Assembly: GCF_014651695.1 (NCBI RefSeq)
Contig: NZ_BMXJ01000009.1
Location: 62,001-126,000, forward strand
Reading direction: 5' to 3'
Source of the DNA: Nocardiopsis terrae
GTDB lineage: Bacteria > Actinomycetota > Actinomycetes > Streptosporangiales > Streptosporangiaceae
DNA: 64,000 nt
This document shows positions 1 to 8,373 of this stretch, piece by piece. The first letter of the stretch is position 1. The number at the start of each line of letters is the position of its first letter. Below the pieces are notes generated by a model, which searched no databases, was not told where the DNA came from, and worked only from the letters and a program-made list of their open reading frames with translations. The translations under genes were made by a program, and so were the position numbers.

Positions 1-222
1 CTGCCGGTCTTCGGCTACCTGGCCGAGAAGGGCGGGGTCGGCCGGGAGGACATGGAGGCCACGTTCAACATGGGCGTGGGCATGGTGGCGGTCGTCGCCG
101 CGGACGACGCGGAGCGCGCCCTGGGCGTGCTCGCCGACCGCGGTGTGCAGGCCTGGCGCCTCGGCGTGGTGAAGAACGGTTCCGGCCGGGCCGTGCTGAA
201 CGGCGAGTACCGGAACGCGTGA
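1..222 (+). CDS. purM: phosphoribosylformylglycinamidine cyclo-ligase, C-terminal end (partial)
   Basis: Only the last 73 codons are inside the window; the 5' part lies before base 1. The product is AIR synthetase, which closes the imidazole ring in de novo purine synthesis in the cytoplasm. The visible frame contains FNMGVGMV, the typical C-terminal AIRS motif, followed by the short alpha/beta tail usual in PurM and a TGA at 220-222. A strong hairpin follows after 15 bases. The DUF3073 gene lies convergently just beyond it, which is the usual neighbour of purM in actinobacteria and supports the call. Base use is ordinary for the window. Confidence 0.9.
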   Translation: MPVFGYLAEKGGVGREDMEATFNMGVGMVAVVAADDAERALGVLADRGVQAWRLGVVKNGSGRAVLNGEYRNA

Positions 223-237
223 GGCAGGGACGCGAAC

Positions 238-277
238 ATAGCCGGTGCGAACCACCACAGTGGTTCGCACCGGCTAT
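238..277. terminator. bidirectional hairpin terminator between purM and the DUF3073 gene
   Basis: A perfect 18-bp stem (238-255 with 260-277) closes on the four bases CACA. It lies between two convergent genes and can serve both strands. There is no clear T run, which is common for terminators of high-GC actinobacteria. Confidence 0.8.
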
Positions 278-376
278 ATCCACCTGTCCGCGACGGTCTC
301 CGGTTGGAAGACCGTGGCCGCTACAGGTCAGCGGTTGTTATCCGAGCGACCTGAAAGACTCGGCCGAATCCGACGC

Positions 377-604
377 CTACTTGTCGGACTCCGAGTACTT
401 GTCGGCAAGATCCGCGTAACGGTCGACCAGGTCGTCCTGAGGTTCCGTGTAGGGATCGTCCGGACCCAACGGCCCGGAGGGAGACCCCTCGTCCTCAGCG
501 ACACCCAGCTCCGACCGCAGCCGATCAAGGTCGGTCCCACCGGAGCTGTACTTGAGCTTCCGTGCGACCTTCTGCTGCTTGGCCTTGGCTCGGCCGCGCC
601 CCAT
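377..604 (-). CDS. DUF3073 family small protein
   Basis: A 75-residue soluble protein starting MGRGRAKAKQQKVARKLKY, the signature N-terminus of the DUF3073 family, which is almost confined to actinobacteria and has no known function. The first 20 residues are strongly basic; the remainder is acidic and Pro/Gly/Asp-rich, so nucleic-acid contact through the N-terminus is possible but unproven. The ATG at 604 is preceded by GAGGGGG at a suitable distance. The position convergent to purM matches the conserved neighbourhood. A few bases upstream the sequence turns towards a divergent gene, so the region 605-857 probably holds both promoters. Confidence 0.85.
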   Translation of the reverse strand: MGRGRAKAKQQKVARKLKYSSGGTDLDRLRSELGVAEDEGSPSGPLGPDDPYTEPQDDLVDRYADLADKYSESDK

Positions 605-857
605 TGGCTCGACCCCCTCAACGATTGGGTTCCGACGAACCCCAGATCACTTACTAACCCGCACTACCAGGCTGACGGCCGTCAAACGCGACTGACGACA
701 GGCGTCAGCTTACGTACACATACAACCGTACCTGGTCGGACCCCGCCGTGCCTACGCCACCCGGGTGTGACGGATGTGGCGTGCACACGAAACCCTTCCC
801 GGCCTGGGGCTTCTCACGGTGAGTGCCAGACGGAACGATCTGTGCCACGATGCGATC

Positions 858-1691
858 GTGCTGCCCTACACCGCCTATCTCCGCGTCTACCAGCCGGTCA
901 CGGCCTTCTCGCCCCGTGACCGCCGGTACTGGGAAGGGTACGCGGAGTCCGCAGACCGCCCCAGGCGTGTCAACGCCCTCGCCGCCGAGCACACCGAGAG
1001 CCTGGGCAGACTCATCACCACACCGCCGGTGGTCGCCCCCGTCGAGGAGAGCGGGCACGCCTACCTGCGCCGGGTGAACGAGCGGCTGTACGTGTGCCCG
1101 TGGCAGACCCGGCTGCGTTCCTGGCGCGCCTTCGACGAGTTCACCGGCTCCGCGCCGCGGCCCCTGGCCGAAGCGTGCGTACCGGCCCGGGAGGCCGAGC
1201 GGGCCGAGGCCGGCTACCGGCAGTGGCGCGAGTCCGGAGCCCGGGCCCAGCCGGGGATCCTGTCCAGCAACTGGACGGTCCCGGTCCCCTGGTTCGTCCC
1301 CTTCGAGCCCCAGGAGCGCTGTCTCGTCCTGTCGGCCGGGAACACCAGGACCCTGCTGTACCTGACCAGGACCGCGCTGGCGACGCGGCGCCTGGAGCAC
1401 ACGGCGGCGGTACTGCGCGAGCGCGTCGGGGAGCACGCGGTGTCCTCCTCGACCGAGGAGCTCCTGGACTGGCTGTCCACGACCGCCCACCCCGACTCCC
1501 TCCTCGAGCTGGACTACGGGGGGCTGCCCCACCTGCTGAGCGACGACCACCTGAGCGAGGACCACTCGGTGGCCGAGGTCGCCGAGGCCGTCGAGGCCCT
1601 CGCGAAGGGGGACGGAGCCCGCGTGACGGAACTCCGCAGGAGGATCACCCGGCGCTGGAGGTCGGTGCGCGCCCTTGACCGCACCAACTGA
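858..1691 (+). CDS. conserved actinobacterial protein of unknown function
   Basis: I do not recognise a named domain. The frame is open from 774, but a start at GTG 858 gives VLPYTAYLRVYQPV, which is how I recall related Streptomyces proteins beginning, so 277 residues is preferred over 305. The protein is soluble, with no signal peptide or membrane segment, and rich in Arg, Glu and Trp. Its C-terminal third is helical and charged, ending in an Arg-rich helix (ELRRRITRRWRSVRALDR). No Shine-Dalgarno is obvious before 858. It stands alone, divergent from the DUF3073 gene. No function is proposed. Confidence 0.7.
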   Translation: MLPYTAYLRVYQPVTAFSPRDRRYWEGYAESADRPRRVNALAAEHTESLGRLITTPPVVAPVEESGHAYLRRVNERLYVCPWQTRLRSWRAFDEFTGSAPRPLAEACVPAREAERAEAGYRQWRESGARAQPGILSSNWTVPVPWFVPFEPQERCLVLSAGNTRTLLYLTRTALATRRLEHTAAVLRERVGEHAVSSSTEELLDWLSTTAHPDSLLELDYGGLPHLLSDDHLSEDHSVAEVAEAVEALAKGDGARVTELRRRITRRWRSVRALDRTN

Positions 1692-2397
1692 CGGTCACGG
1701 GCTCCCCTCGGTTTCGCGGGCACCCGGACCCTGAATGTCGTCATCCGAGCGCCGGCGCGGGTTCGCGCCACGCCGTGGGACAACCTGGTACACCAGGTTT
1801 CTCGGCCGGAAGCGCCCCTCTTTGCGCACGTGGCAGCGGTGCGGACGGCTGACCGGCCGAGGTGCGACATCAAGCATCGTGAAACTGGGCATAACGCCCG
1901 ATAGGGATCGACATAGACTGTAGCCAGACGGTCACTGAGTGCACTCTGCGTAATCGTGAAACCCCCGCCACGCCGAGGATCCGCGTGGCCCGACCCACCA
2001 GCCGAAGCAAACCGGCGCCCGGCGCGCCACCCCGCCCCGCCCCTCTCCAGACAGCAGCCGACCAGGGCTTGCGCAACCTTCCCCCGGCCTTGACCCTCGA
2101 TTTTCGGTCAGTCTGCCGTAGCACTTCAGGCTCTCCGGATCGAGAAAAACGAGGCCCGAGAACGAAGTTTTGACCGAATACGCCACATGCCACTAAACGT
2201 GTCGCTAGAATCACTTAGCGTGACGCGGCCACGGGCGGCTTTCAATGGCCTCCCACGTGCAAAGTTGCTTGGAGTGGTCGCGCAATCACCTCGGGTGGTG
2301 CCAATATGGACCTAGTGGAAATATTGGACATCCGGGCCAAGTGCCAGGAATAAGGCTCAAGGATCGGCACACAGATCCAGGAGGAGAGGCCGTACAC
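1692..2397. other. 706-base gene-free region upstream of bldC
   Basis: I see no supported gene here. Open frames are short and have no start signals. The stretch is AT-richer than its surroundings, particularly 2100-2380, as expected for a long 5' control region of bldC. Small inverted repeats include AACCTGG/CCAGGTT (1782-1799, 4-base loop) and the palindrome GAGTGCACTC (1937-1946). No single promoter can be assigned with confidence. Confidence 0.5.
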
Positions 2398-2601
2398 ATG
2401 TCAACTCGCACGCCCGAGGCGGAGCCCCTGTTGACCCCCGCTGAGGTTGCCACCATGTTCCGCGTTGACCCCAAGACCGTGACACGCTGGGCGAAGGCGG
2501 GAAAGCTGACCTCGATCCGCACCTTGGGCGGCCACCGCCGCTACCGCGAGACCGAGGTCCGCGCCCTGCTGGCCGGAATCCCCAGCCAGCGTACGGAGTG
2601 A
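2398..2601 (+). CDS. bldC: developmental regulator BldC
   Basis: A 67-residue MerR-like winged-helix protein. From memory it is almost identical to Streptomyces BldC: LLTPAEVATMFRVDPKTVTRWAKAGKL followed by GGHRRYRETEVRALL. The first block is the helix-turn-helix and GGHRRY is the wing. In Streptomyces, BldC binds direct repeats cooperatively and delays entry into development. The start is fixed by AGGAGGAG at about 2379-2386, 11 bases before ATG 2398; longer in-frame starts lack any ribosome site. The gene is monocistronic, with a long upstream region and a hairpin 66 bases after the stop. A diverged BldC-like paralogue lies at 47649-47846. Confidence 0.95.
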   Translation: MSTRTPEAEPLLTPAEVATMFRVDPKTVTRWAKAGKLTSIRTLGGHRRYRETEVRALLAGIPSQRTE

Positions 2602-2667
2602 TCTCCCCGGTCTGTGCCGATTCCGGGGGGAACGGCTGGACGAACTCCGGCTGCTGAAGAGAATTCC

Positions 2668-2700
2668 AGGGCGGGCCACCCCGACAGGGTGGCCCGCCCT
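2668..2700. terminator. hairpin terminator after bldC
   Basis: A perfect 14-bp stem (2668-2681 with 2687-2700) with a 5-base loop. It lies 66 bases after the bldC stop and about 120 bases before the stop of the convergent surface-protein gene, so it may act on both strands. Confidence 0.75.
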
Positions 2701-2818
2701 CCCTCACCGCCTCCCGGCCCGCCCGTAGCCGCCGCCCGATCGGCCCCGCCCCGGAAGGGGACCGGAACCCTCATCGGGGCAGGCGGTGCCACGGGCCCCG
2801 GAGCGATCCGGTCGCGGA

Positions 2819-3997
2819 TCAGTCCTCGATCCGGTCGTCCATGGCGGTGGTGCGCTTGCGGGCCAGGAACGTGGCGGCGGCACCGCCGCCGACCGCGACC
2901 ACCGCGGCGGCGACCAGTGCGGCGAGCGAACCCCCGGCCGTGGCCAGCCGTTTACTCGGGGCCGTGACCTCCTCCTGTCCCTCATCCGGCCCATCCGTCC
3001 CCGGAGGCGTGGCCGAACCGTGGGTGGAGCCGACCGCCCGGGTGTCGGCGAAGTCCACGACGAAACCGTTCTCCAGTTCGGGGTCACCCACCTGGACCCA
3101 GACGGTGAGCGAGGACTGGACCCCCTTGCCGTCCCAGGCGTCCTCCTCGTCATCGAAGACGTCCTCGTTGGCCAGGAAGCGAACGCTGACGGGCACCTCG
3201 GTCAGGGTCCCGCCCTCCTCGTCGAGGACCTCCAGGGTCTCCTCGGACAGGTGGTCACCGTCGAAGTCCGCCACGGGCTCACCGAAGGCGGTCAACTCTC
3301 CGTGTTCGAGGCTCGCCTCGGTCTCCCCGCCGTAGGCCGCGGCGGAGCTGGCCCGCACGTCCGTGAGGGTGAACTCGACCGCGTTGCCGTCAGCGGAGAC
3401 GGGTTCGGAGTCCTCCTCCCCGAGGATGACGACGTCCTCCTCGGGTGCGTCGGTGGGCCCCCGGGTGGGGATCTGCGGGGGTGTCCGCGGGAGCGGCTCC
3501 TCCGCCTGCTGGGACTCCCGTTCCGGTTCCCGCTCCCAGGGGGTGCGTTCAGCCGGGCCGTCCTGCGGACCGCTCCCCCGCGGCTCCTCCTCGGGTGCCC
3601 CGGCGGGCGGCTCACCGAGCTCGCCGGCCAGATCGATCATGCCCAGATCGATCAGGTCGTTGACGCCGAGCCGGACCACCGCCTGTTCGACCACCGCCTC
3701 GGACAGCGCCCCCCTGGCATTGACCAGGGTGCGGCTCTCCCCCTCGACCTGTGCGTACTCGGCCAGAGGGCCCAGGAGCCGCTCCGCTCCCGCGTCGTCC
3801 TCCGTCTCCCCGCCGACGCTGACGGCGGTGGAGTAACCCGCGACGAGGTCGCCGTCGGCGGCCCAGGCCTGGGCGTTGGCCCAGAGCAACCGGGTCGCCC
3901 CGGCCGGAACCGCGGAGGCGACACCCAGCGCGCCGAGCGCGAGGAAGAGGGTGCCGCCCGCGACGAGGCGGCGGGCGGACGAATCGGCGGGAGTCAC
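2819..3997 (-). CDS. secreted, C-terminally membrane-anchored surface protein (unknown function)
   Basis: A 392-residue protein with an N-terminal signal segment (VAGGTLFLALGALGVASAVPAGA), an extracellular region, a Pro/Glu-rich middle (about residues 150-215), a second folded part, and a C-terminal TM helix followed by RKR. This is the layout of a wall or membrane-anchored exoprotein. The end reads RLATAGG then a hydrophobic helix, a degenerate version of the LAxTG sorting signal seen intact in the gene at 5695. The start is GTG 3997: AGGAG lies 7 bases upstream, whereas GTG 4000 is too close and the upstream frame is unconvincing. It faces bldC and lies back to back with the amidase gene. 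The two surface proteins share the same plan and are probably distant paralogues. Confidence 0.7.
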   Translation of the reverse strand: MTPADSSARRLVAGGTLFLALGALGVASAVPAGATRLLWANAQAWAADGDLVAGYSTAVSVGGETEDDAGAERLLGPLAEYAQVEGESRTLVNARGALSEAVVEQAVVRLGVNDLIDLGMIDLAGELGEPPAGAPEEEPRGSGPQDGPAERTPWEREPERESQQAEEPLPRTPPQIPTRGPTDAPEEDVVILGEEDSEPVSADGNAVEFTLTDVRASSAAAYGGETEASLEHGELTAFGEPVADFDGDHLSEETLEVLDEEGGTLTEVPVSVRFLANEDVFDDEEDAWDGKGVQSSLTVWVQVGDPELENGFVVDFADTRAVGSTHGSATPPGTDGPDEGQEEVTAPSKRLATAGGSLAALVAAAVVAVGGGAAATFLARKRTTAMDDRIED

Positions 3998-4662
3998 CAC
4001 AACACTCCTGTTGTATCTGGGGGATGCCCGGCCCTGGGGCCGCTCCCGTGCCGCTGAAGCGGCGGGCCGGGAGCTTCTGGCCGACCTGGCTGGCCGGGCG
4101 CGGTGTTCCGGACGGGTGGGCTCGGTGCCCCGCCGGCCGGTCGAGATGCTGATCGCTGTGGAGTTGCGTGCACAAGGCGTTCCACACGGTGAGCCTAACG
4201 CGTTGATCACAAAACGGAAACCGCCCCGGTGACGACCAAACGGTGGCCCCGAGGTGCTGGTCACCTGTCGGTGAACCGCCTGGAACTGGGGAAACACCGA
4301 GGGCCCCGAGGTGGGCGGATCCATGGGGACCTCGGTGCGTTCACCCGGCCGTCAGCCGATCACGGTGTCGGGGCGTGACCGAACGGACCGGCTGGCTCCC
4401 GTTGGTCTCCACCCGTCGGTGGCACTGTCCTCTTCACGCCCGCCCGGGGGGCCGGACGGTCCCGGTCACACGATCCACCGCCGGAGAACCCGGCGGGGAG
4501 ATCTAGGAACACGGACCACGGACAGGGATGGCCGCCAACGCAGGACATGCCCGGGCGCACACCGTGCCGAAGGCCCCGAAGCGCCCTTTGCCCGCTCCTG
4601 GGCTTCCGCCATGCGCCCTCCGTCCCGGTCTGTGCGGGTACGTCGGAGTCACGGGCACCGGC
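3998..4662. other. gene-free region between divergent surface-protein and amidase genes
   Basis: About 665 bases without a supportable gene. Open frames here are short, overlapping and have no ribosome sites. It presumably carries the minus-strand promoter for the surface protein; a TAGGCT hexamer reads on the minus strand at 4192-4197 but is unconfirmed. The amidase promoter abuts its start codon at the right edge. Confidence 0.4.
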
Positions 4663-4668
4663 TAGGTT
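4663..4668 (+). promoter_or_regulatory. -10 element for leaderless transcription of the amidase gene
   Basis: TAGGTT lies exactly 6 bases before ATG 4675, with no Shine-Dalgarno in between. In actinobacteria a TAnnnT hexamer in this position marks transcription starting at the A of the ATG. This supports ATG 4675 over GTG 4669. Confidence 0.6.
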
Positions 4669-4674
4669 GTGGTC

Positions 4675-5586
4675 ATGCCCGTCTCCGCACCACCGGGGCG
4701 CCGGAGCCGCGCCGCACGCGCCCTGGCCCTGCTCTCGTTCGCCGCGCTCTGGACCACGGCATGCTCGGCCCCGGCCGGAGGCACCCCCGGAGCCGACCCC
4801 ACCGCGGCACCGCCGCTACCCGGCCCCGAGGACGGAGCGAACGGTCCCGGCGCCGAGAACGGCGGCGCCCCCGAAGAAGGCGGCGCTCCGGCCGAGGACG
4901 GGTCCACCCCGCCCGGCGACGGCCCGCTCGGCGACCGTGTCGTGGTCATCGACCCCGGCCACAACGGTGGCAACGCCTCCGCCCCGAGCGAGATCAACAC
5001 CCAGGTGTCCGTGGGCAACGGAGAGAAGGCCTGTGACACCGTCGGAGCCCAGAGCGTGAACGGTTACCCCGAACACGAGTTCAACTGGGAGCTGTCCCTG
5101 CTCGTCCAGGAACGCCTGGAGGCCGACGGCGCCACGGTGATCCTCACCCGCGAGGACAACGGGAGCGTGGGCCCCTGCATCGACGAGCGCGCGGAGATCG
5201 GCAACGAGAACGAGGCGGACGCCGCCCTGTCCATCCACGCCGACGGCGGACCGGAGTCGGGGCGGGGCTTCCACGTCATCACTCCCGGGGAGGTGCCCGG
5301 TCTCACCGAGGAGATCGTGGAGCCCTCCGCGCTCCTGGCCGAGGACATCCGCCGCGAGTACCTCGAGGGCAGCGACGTCCCCTACGCCGACTACCTCGCG
5401 GAGGAAGGACTGGACGAGCGCACCGACCTGGGCGGGCTGAACCTCTCCACCGTGCCGAAGGTGTTCCTGGAGGCCGGGAACATGCGCAACGCCGAGGACG
5501 CCGAACTCCTGGAGGACCCGGAGTGGCGTGAGCACGCCGCGGACGCCATCGCCCGCGGTCTGGCCACCTACCTCATGCGCGAGTAG
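4675..5586 (+). CDS. N-acetylmuramoyl-L-alanine amidase (Amidase_3), lipoprotein
   Basis: A 303-residue zinc amidase that cleaves the lactyl-amide bond between MurNAc and L-Ala in peptidoglycan, outside the membrane. Residues 1-30 form a lipoprotein signal ending LWTTAC, with Cys30 as the lipidated residue. Residues 31-85 are a Pro/Gly/Ala/Glu tether. The catalytic domain starts at VVVIDPGH (His about 96), with the second zinc ligand in PEHEFN (Glu about 135), SIHADGG (His about 188) and the catalytic Glu in LEAGNMRN (about 266). These four positions are the full Amidase_3 set, so it should be active. It lies between two genes for surface proteins. Transcription is probably leaderless. Confidence 0.9.
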   Translation: MPVSAPPGRRSRAARALALLSFAALWTTACSAPAGGTPGADPTAAPPLPGPEDGANGPGAENGGAPEEGGAPAEDGSTPPGDGPLGDRVVVIDPGHNGGNASAPSEINTQVSVGNGEKACDTVGAQSVNGYPEHEFNWELSLLVQERLEADGATVILTREDNGSVGPCIDERAEIGNENEADAALSIHADGGPESGRGFHVITPGEVPGLTEEIVEPSALLAEDIRREYLEGSDVPYADYLAEEGLDERTDLGGLNLSTVPKVFLEAGNMRNAEDAELLEDPEWREHAADAIARGLATYLMRE

Positions 5587-5608
5587 GGGCGGGCCTCCGA
5601 ACGCACGG

Positions 5609-5655
5609 AGAGGGCCCCGGATCCGCACGCCTGAGCGGCGGCCCCGGGGCCCTCT
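5609..5655. terminator. bidirectional hairpin terminator
   Basis: A 12-bp perfect stem (5609-5620 with 5644-5655) encloses a 23-base loop that can fold further. It lies between the convergent amidase and LAQTG-protein genes. Confidence 0.65.
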
Positions 5656-5694
5656 GTCACGACAACCGTCCGTGCGGGCGGTTCGGAGGCGCTA

Positions 5695-6924
5695 CTAGTC
5701 CTCGTTGGTCTCGGCGACCTCGTCGTTCTTCTTCCTGCGACGCGCCAGGTAGGCGGCGGCGCCACCGCCGGCGGCGATCGCCGCGCCGGCCGCGATCAGA
5801 CCGGCGACCGGCGAACCGGTCTGGGCGAGGGGCTGGGCGTCCTTGGGGTCCGTCTTCGGGAGCGTGTCCTCGTCGCGCTCCTTCTGCGGCGGGTTCTTGT
5901 CGTCACCCTCGTCGCCGTCGCCGTTGCCGTCGTCACCGGTGCCGTCGTCACCGTCGTCACCGTTGTCGACCGCGCCGGTGGTGATGCCCGCGGCGCTCTC
6001 GGCGAGGGGGTATCCGGCAACGAACTCGTCGTCGACCAGGAAGTTCATGTACAGGTTGGTGTACGCGTCGTTCCAGTGGAAGCCGGCGTCCTCGGTCTGC
6101 ACGACGCCCTGGTTCACGGAGGGCTGGATGTTCAGCACCAGCTCCTCACCGTCGTCACCCGAGAACACGGTGGGCTCCGGCTTGAAGGTCCCCTCGTCAG
6201 CGTGGTGGCTGACCTCGCCGTCCCAGCTCTGGGTGGTGGTGACGGTGATCCCGGTGATGGTCCCCTCGAGGATGACGGTCTCGCTGCCGTCGACCAGCTC
6301 GGAGTTCTCCTCGTCGAGCTCGATGACCTCGGCGGAGTCCGAAGGCGCCCCGGTGGGCTCCTCGGTGGGGGCCTGGGAGGGCTCCTCGGCGGGCTCCTCG
6401 GTCGGGTCCTCGGCGGGCTCCTCCGACGGGTCGCCGGAGCCCTCACCGCCCTCGGGGTCTGTGCCCTCGTCGGTGCCGTCCTCGGAGTCGCCGCCCTCGT
6501 TGTCCTCAGGGGTCTCGTCCTCGTCGAGGTCGTCGCCCTCGGGGTCCTCGTCGGAGTCGTCGTCCTCGTCGGAGTCCTCGTCCTCGGGGTCGAGGATGTC
6601 CTCGACGTTCTCGGCGGTGACGGAGACCTTGGCCGAGTCGATGACGGTGGTGGCGGTGGCGCCGTCGGCGTTCACCGTGGCGGTGGTGGTGCCCTCGACG
6701 ACCAGCCAGTCACCGATGGTGGTGGAGAACGGGTTGGAAACCGTCTGCTCCTGGGTGATGTAGGTCTCCGAGGAGCCCTGGCCGCCGATGGCGGAGGCGT
6801 AGGCCCAGCCATAGGTGTCGGCGTGGGCGGGCATCGCGGTGGCCAGGCTGAGAGCGCCCAGCGCGGCGAAGGCGGCACCGCCCTGGAGGACGCGGCGCGC
6901 CGTGATTCGGGGAGCGTTCTTCAA
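5695..6924 (-). CDS. sortase-type (LAQTG) cell-wall anchored protein with acidic stalk
   Basis: A 409-residue exported protein. Residues 1-35 are a signal peptide (ITARRVLQGGAAFAALGALSLATAMPAHA). A first extracellular domain, rich in Thr and Val, begins DTYGWAYASAI. It is followed by a very acidic stalk (about residues 105-190) of Asp/Glu/Ser/Pro, containing EEP-type repeats, then a second beta-rich domain with a Trp/Tyr patch. The C-terminus is LAQTGS, a hydrophobic helix and RRRKK: a full sorting signal of the LAxTG kind used by class E sortases of actinobacteria. TTG 6924 is chosen because GAGGAT precedes it and the signal peptide starts there. No sortase gene is in the window. Function unknown; surface adhesin or matrix role is inference. 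Confidence 0.75.
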   Translation of the reverse strand: MKNAPRITARRVLQGGAAFAALGALSLATAMPAHADTYGWAYASAIGGQGSSETYITQEQTVSNPFSTTIGDWLVVEGTTTATVNADGATATTVIDSAKVSVTAENVEDILDPEDEDSDEDDDSDEDPEGDDLDEDETPEDNEGGDSEDGTDEGTDPEGGEGSGDPSEEPAEDPTEEPAEEPSQAPTEEPTGAPSDSAEVIELDEENSELVDGSETVILEGTITGITVTTTQSWDGEVSHHADEGTFKPEPTVFSGDDGEELVLNIQPSVNQGVVQTEDAGFHWNDAYTNLYMNFLVDDEFVAGYPLAESAAGITTGAVDNGDDGDDGTGDDGNGDGDEGDDKNPPQKERDEDTLPKTDPKDAQPLAQTGSPVAGLIAAGAAIAAGGGAAAYLARRRKKNDEVAETNED

Positions 6925-7589
6925 GTCATCCTCGTTTGGGTCGTCCGAGCCCGTATGTGTCTGGGCCGGGCCTGGCCGCACTTTCCACCACCGGAACAAC
7001 AAGGGTGGGGATTCTCGGAGCGTGGAGCACGGACCAGGGTCGTATGGGGGACGGTCGGGGCACACAGAAGCCCATGACCTGCAAAAATAGAAAGCTCGCG
7101 CGGTTTCGGCCCGCAGAGGGCAAGGGCCGGAAGAACCGGCCTGACTGCTTTCCATTCGCCAGAACGAGAGTACATGCCAACAAATGTCGAACTATCGGAC
7201 TTTCGATATCAAAAAGATCACGATGGACATGCGAATGCCCTGAGTAACGACACCCAATAAAATGGGTGAATCTTTTGGATTCCGGTAAACCCCAATAGGA
7301 CTCAGGCGTCTTACAGGGAATGCGTCCCGCCCGAGTGGCCCCTCGGGCGAACGACAAGCCTGTCCGCACCCGGCCAGAACCAACGGTACTTGTGGCGTAC
7401 GCCACTCACCGTCGGCATAATGCCGTCCATGAGTTCCCCCGCCCCTCCCCTCGTCACGGCACCACACGGGAACGGCCGCCCCCGGATCCCCGCCGCCTGG
7501 GACGCCACCGGCGCCGGGTCCGCCGCCGAGCCACACGCGGACCTGTGACAGCGCCCCCCGAGAACCCCGTGAACTGCACAATGGGGACC
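6925..7589. other. AT-richer intergenic control region
   Basis: About 665 bases between two divergent genes, with no credible gene. The core (7150-7310) is distinctly AT-rich for this genome and probably contains the promoter of the LAQTG protein. Just before the right-hand gene, CACAAT (7577-7582) lies 7 bases before ATG 7590 and may be the -10 of a leaderless promoter. Confidence 0.4.
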
Positions 7590-8267
7590 ATGCCTCTGAC
7601 ACCGGCGGACATCCGCAACAAGAAGTTCCACACGGTGCGCCTGCGCCCGGGCTACAACGAGGAGGACGTGGACGCACTCCTCGACCGGATCGAGGCGACC
7701 CTGGTGGCACTGGAGGGCGGACCGCGCAAGGGCCCGCTGCTCACCGCGGACGAGATCCGCAACTCCCGCTTCCGCACCACCCGGATGAGCCCCGGATACC
7801 GCGAGGACGAGGTGGACGACTTCCTCGACCTCGTCGTGGCCGACCTCGCCGGGCGCGGTCTGGGCCAGCCCGCCCCGCCCCCGCCTCTGCCGCCGCACCC
7901 CGGGCAGACCGGCCCCGCACAACCCGGCCGGGTGCACCAGGGGCCGCAACAGCCGGACCTGCCGCCGGCCGGTCCACCGTCGCCCGGGCCGCGGATGGCC
8001 CCCCAGGACATCCGCGAGCAGCGCTTCGCCACCACCCGGTTGACCACCGGCTACAACGAGCAGGAGGTCGACGAGTTCCTGGACCGCGCCGAGTACACGC
8101 TGGACGTCCTCCAACAGGGACGGCCGGAGCGGGCCACCCTCACCTCCGAGGAGGTGGAGCGGGTCCAGTTCGCCACCACCCGGGCGCGACCCGGGTACGA
8201 CCCGGCCCAGGTCGACCGGTTCCTGGACGTGCTCGCCGAGGAGTTGCGCCACTACGAGCGTTCCTGA
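7590..8267 (+). CDS. protein with four DivIVA-start (DivI1A) motifs
   Basis: A 225-residue cytoplasmic protein built from four copies of a roughly 40-residue motif of the form (L/M)(T/A)xx(D/E)(I/V)(R/E)xxxFxTxRxxxGYxxxxVDxxLDxxxxxL. They begin at about residues 2, 52, 132 and 180; a Pro/Gln-rich spacer of about 35 residues separates the second and third. Each copy matches the conserved N-terminal motif of DivIVA/Wag31 that contacts membranes and polar growth machinery. The long coiled coil of true DivIVA is absent, so this is not the pole organiser itself. ATG 7590 is preferred over ATG 7581 because LTPADIR is the conserved beginning. It is co-directional with the peptidase gene 106 bases downstream. 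The role is inferred only from the motif: binding curved membrane or partners at tips. Confidence 0.75.
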   Translation: MPLTPADIRNKKFHTVRLRPGYNEEDVDALLDRIEATLVALEGGPRKGPLLTADEIRNSRFRTTRMSPGYREDEVDDFLDLVVADLAGRGLGQPAPPPPLPPHPGQTGPAQPGRVHQGPQQPDLPPAGPPSPGPRMAPQDIREQRFATTRLTTGYNEQEVDEFLDRAEYTLDVLQQGRPERATLTSEEVERVQFATTRARPGYDPAQVDRFLDVLAEELRHYERS

Positions 8268-8373
8268 CACCGGACACGCCGCCTCCGCCACCCCGCACAA
8301 AGGAAAGCGGAAAGTAATATTTGGGCACAGGGAGTAATCATCCTGAGTCAGGGGCGTTCTGAGGGGGAGCAGC

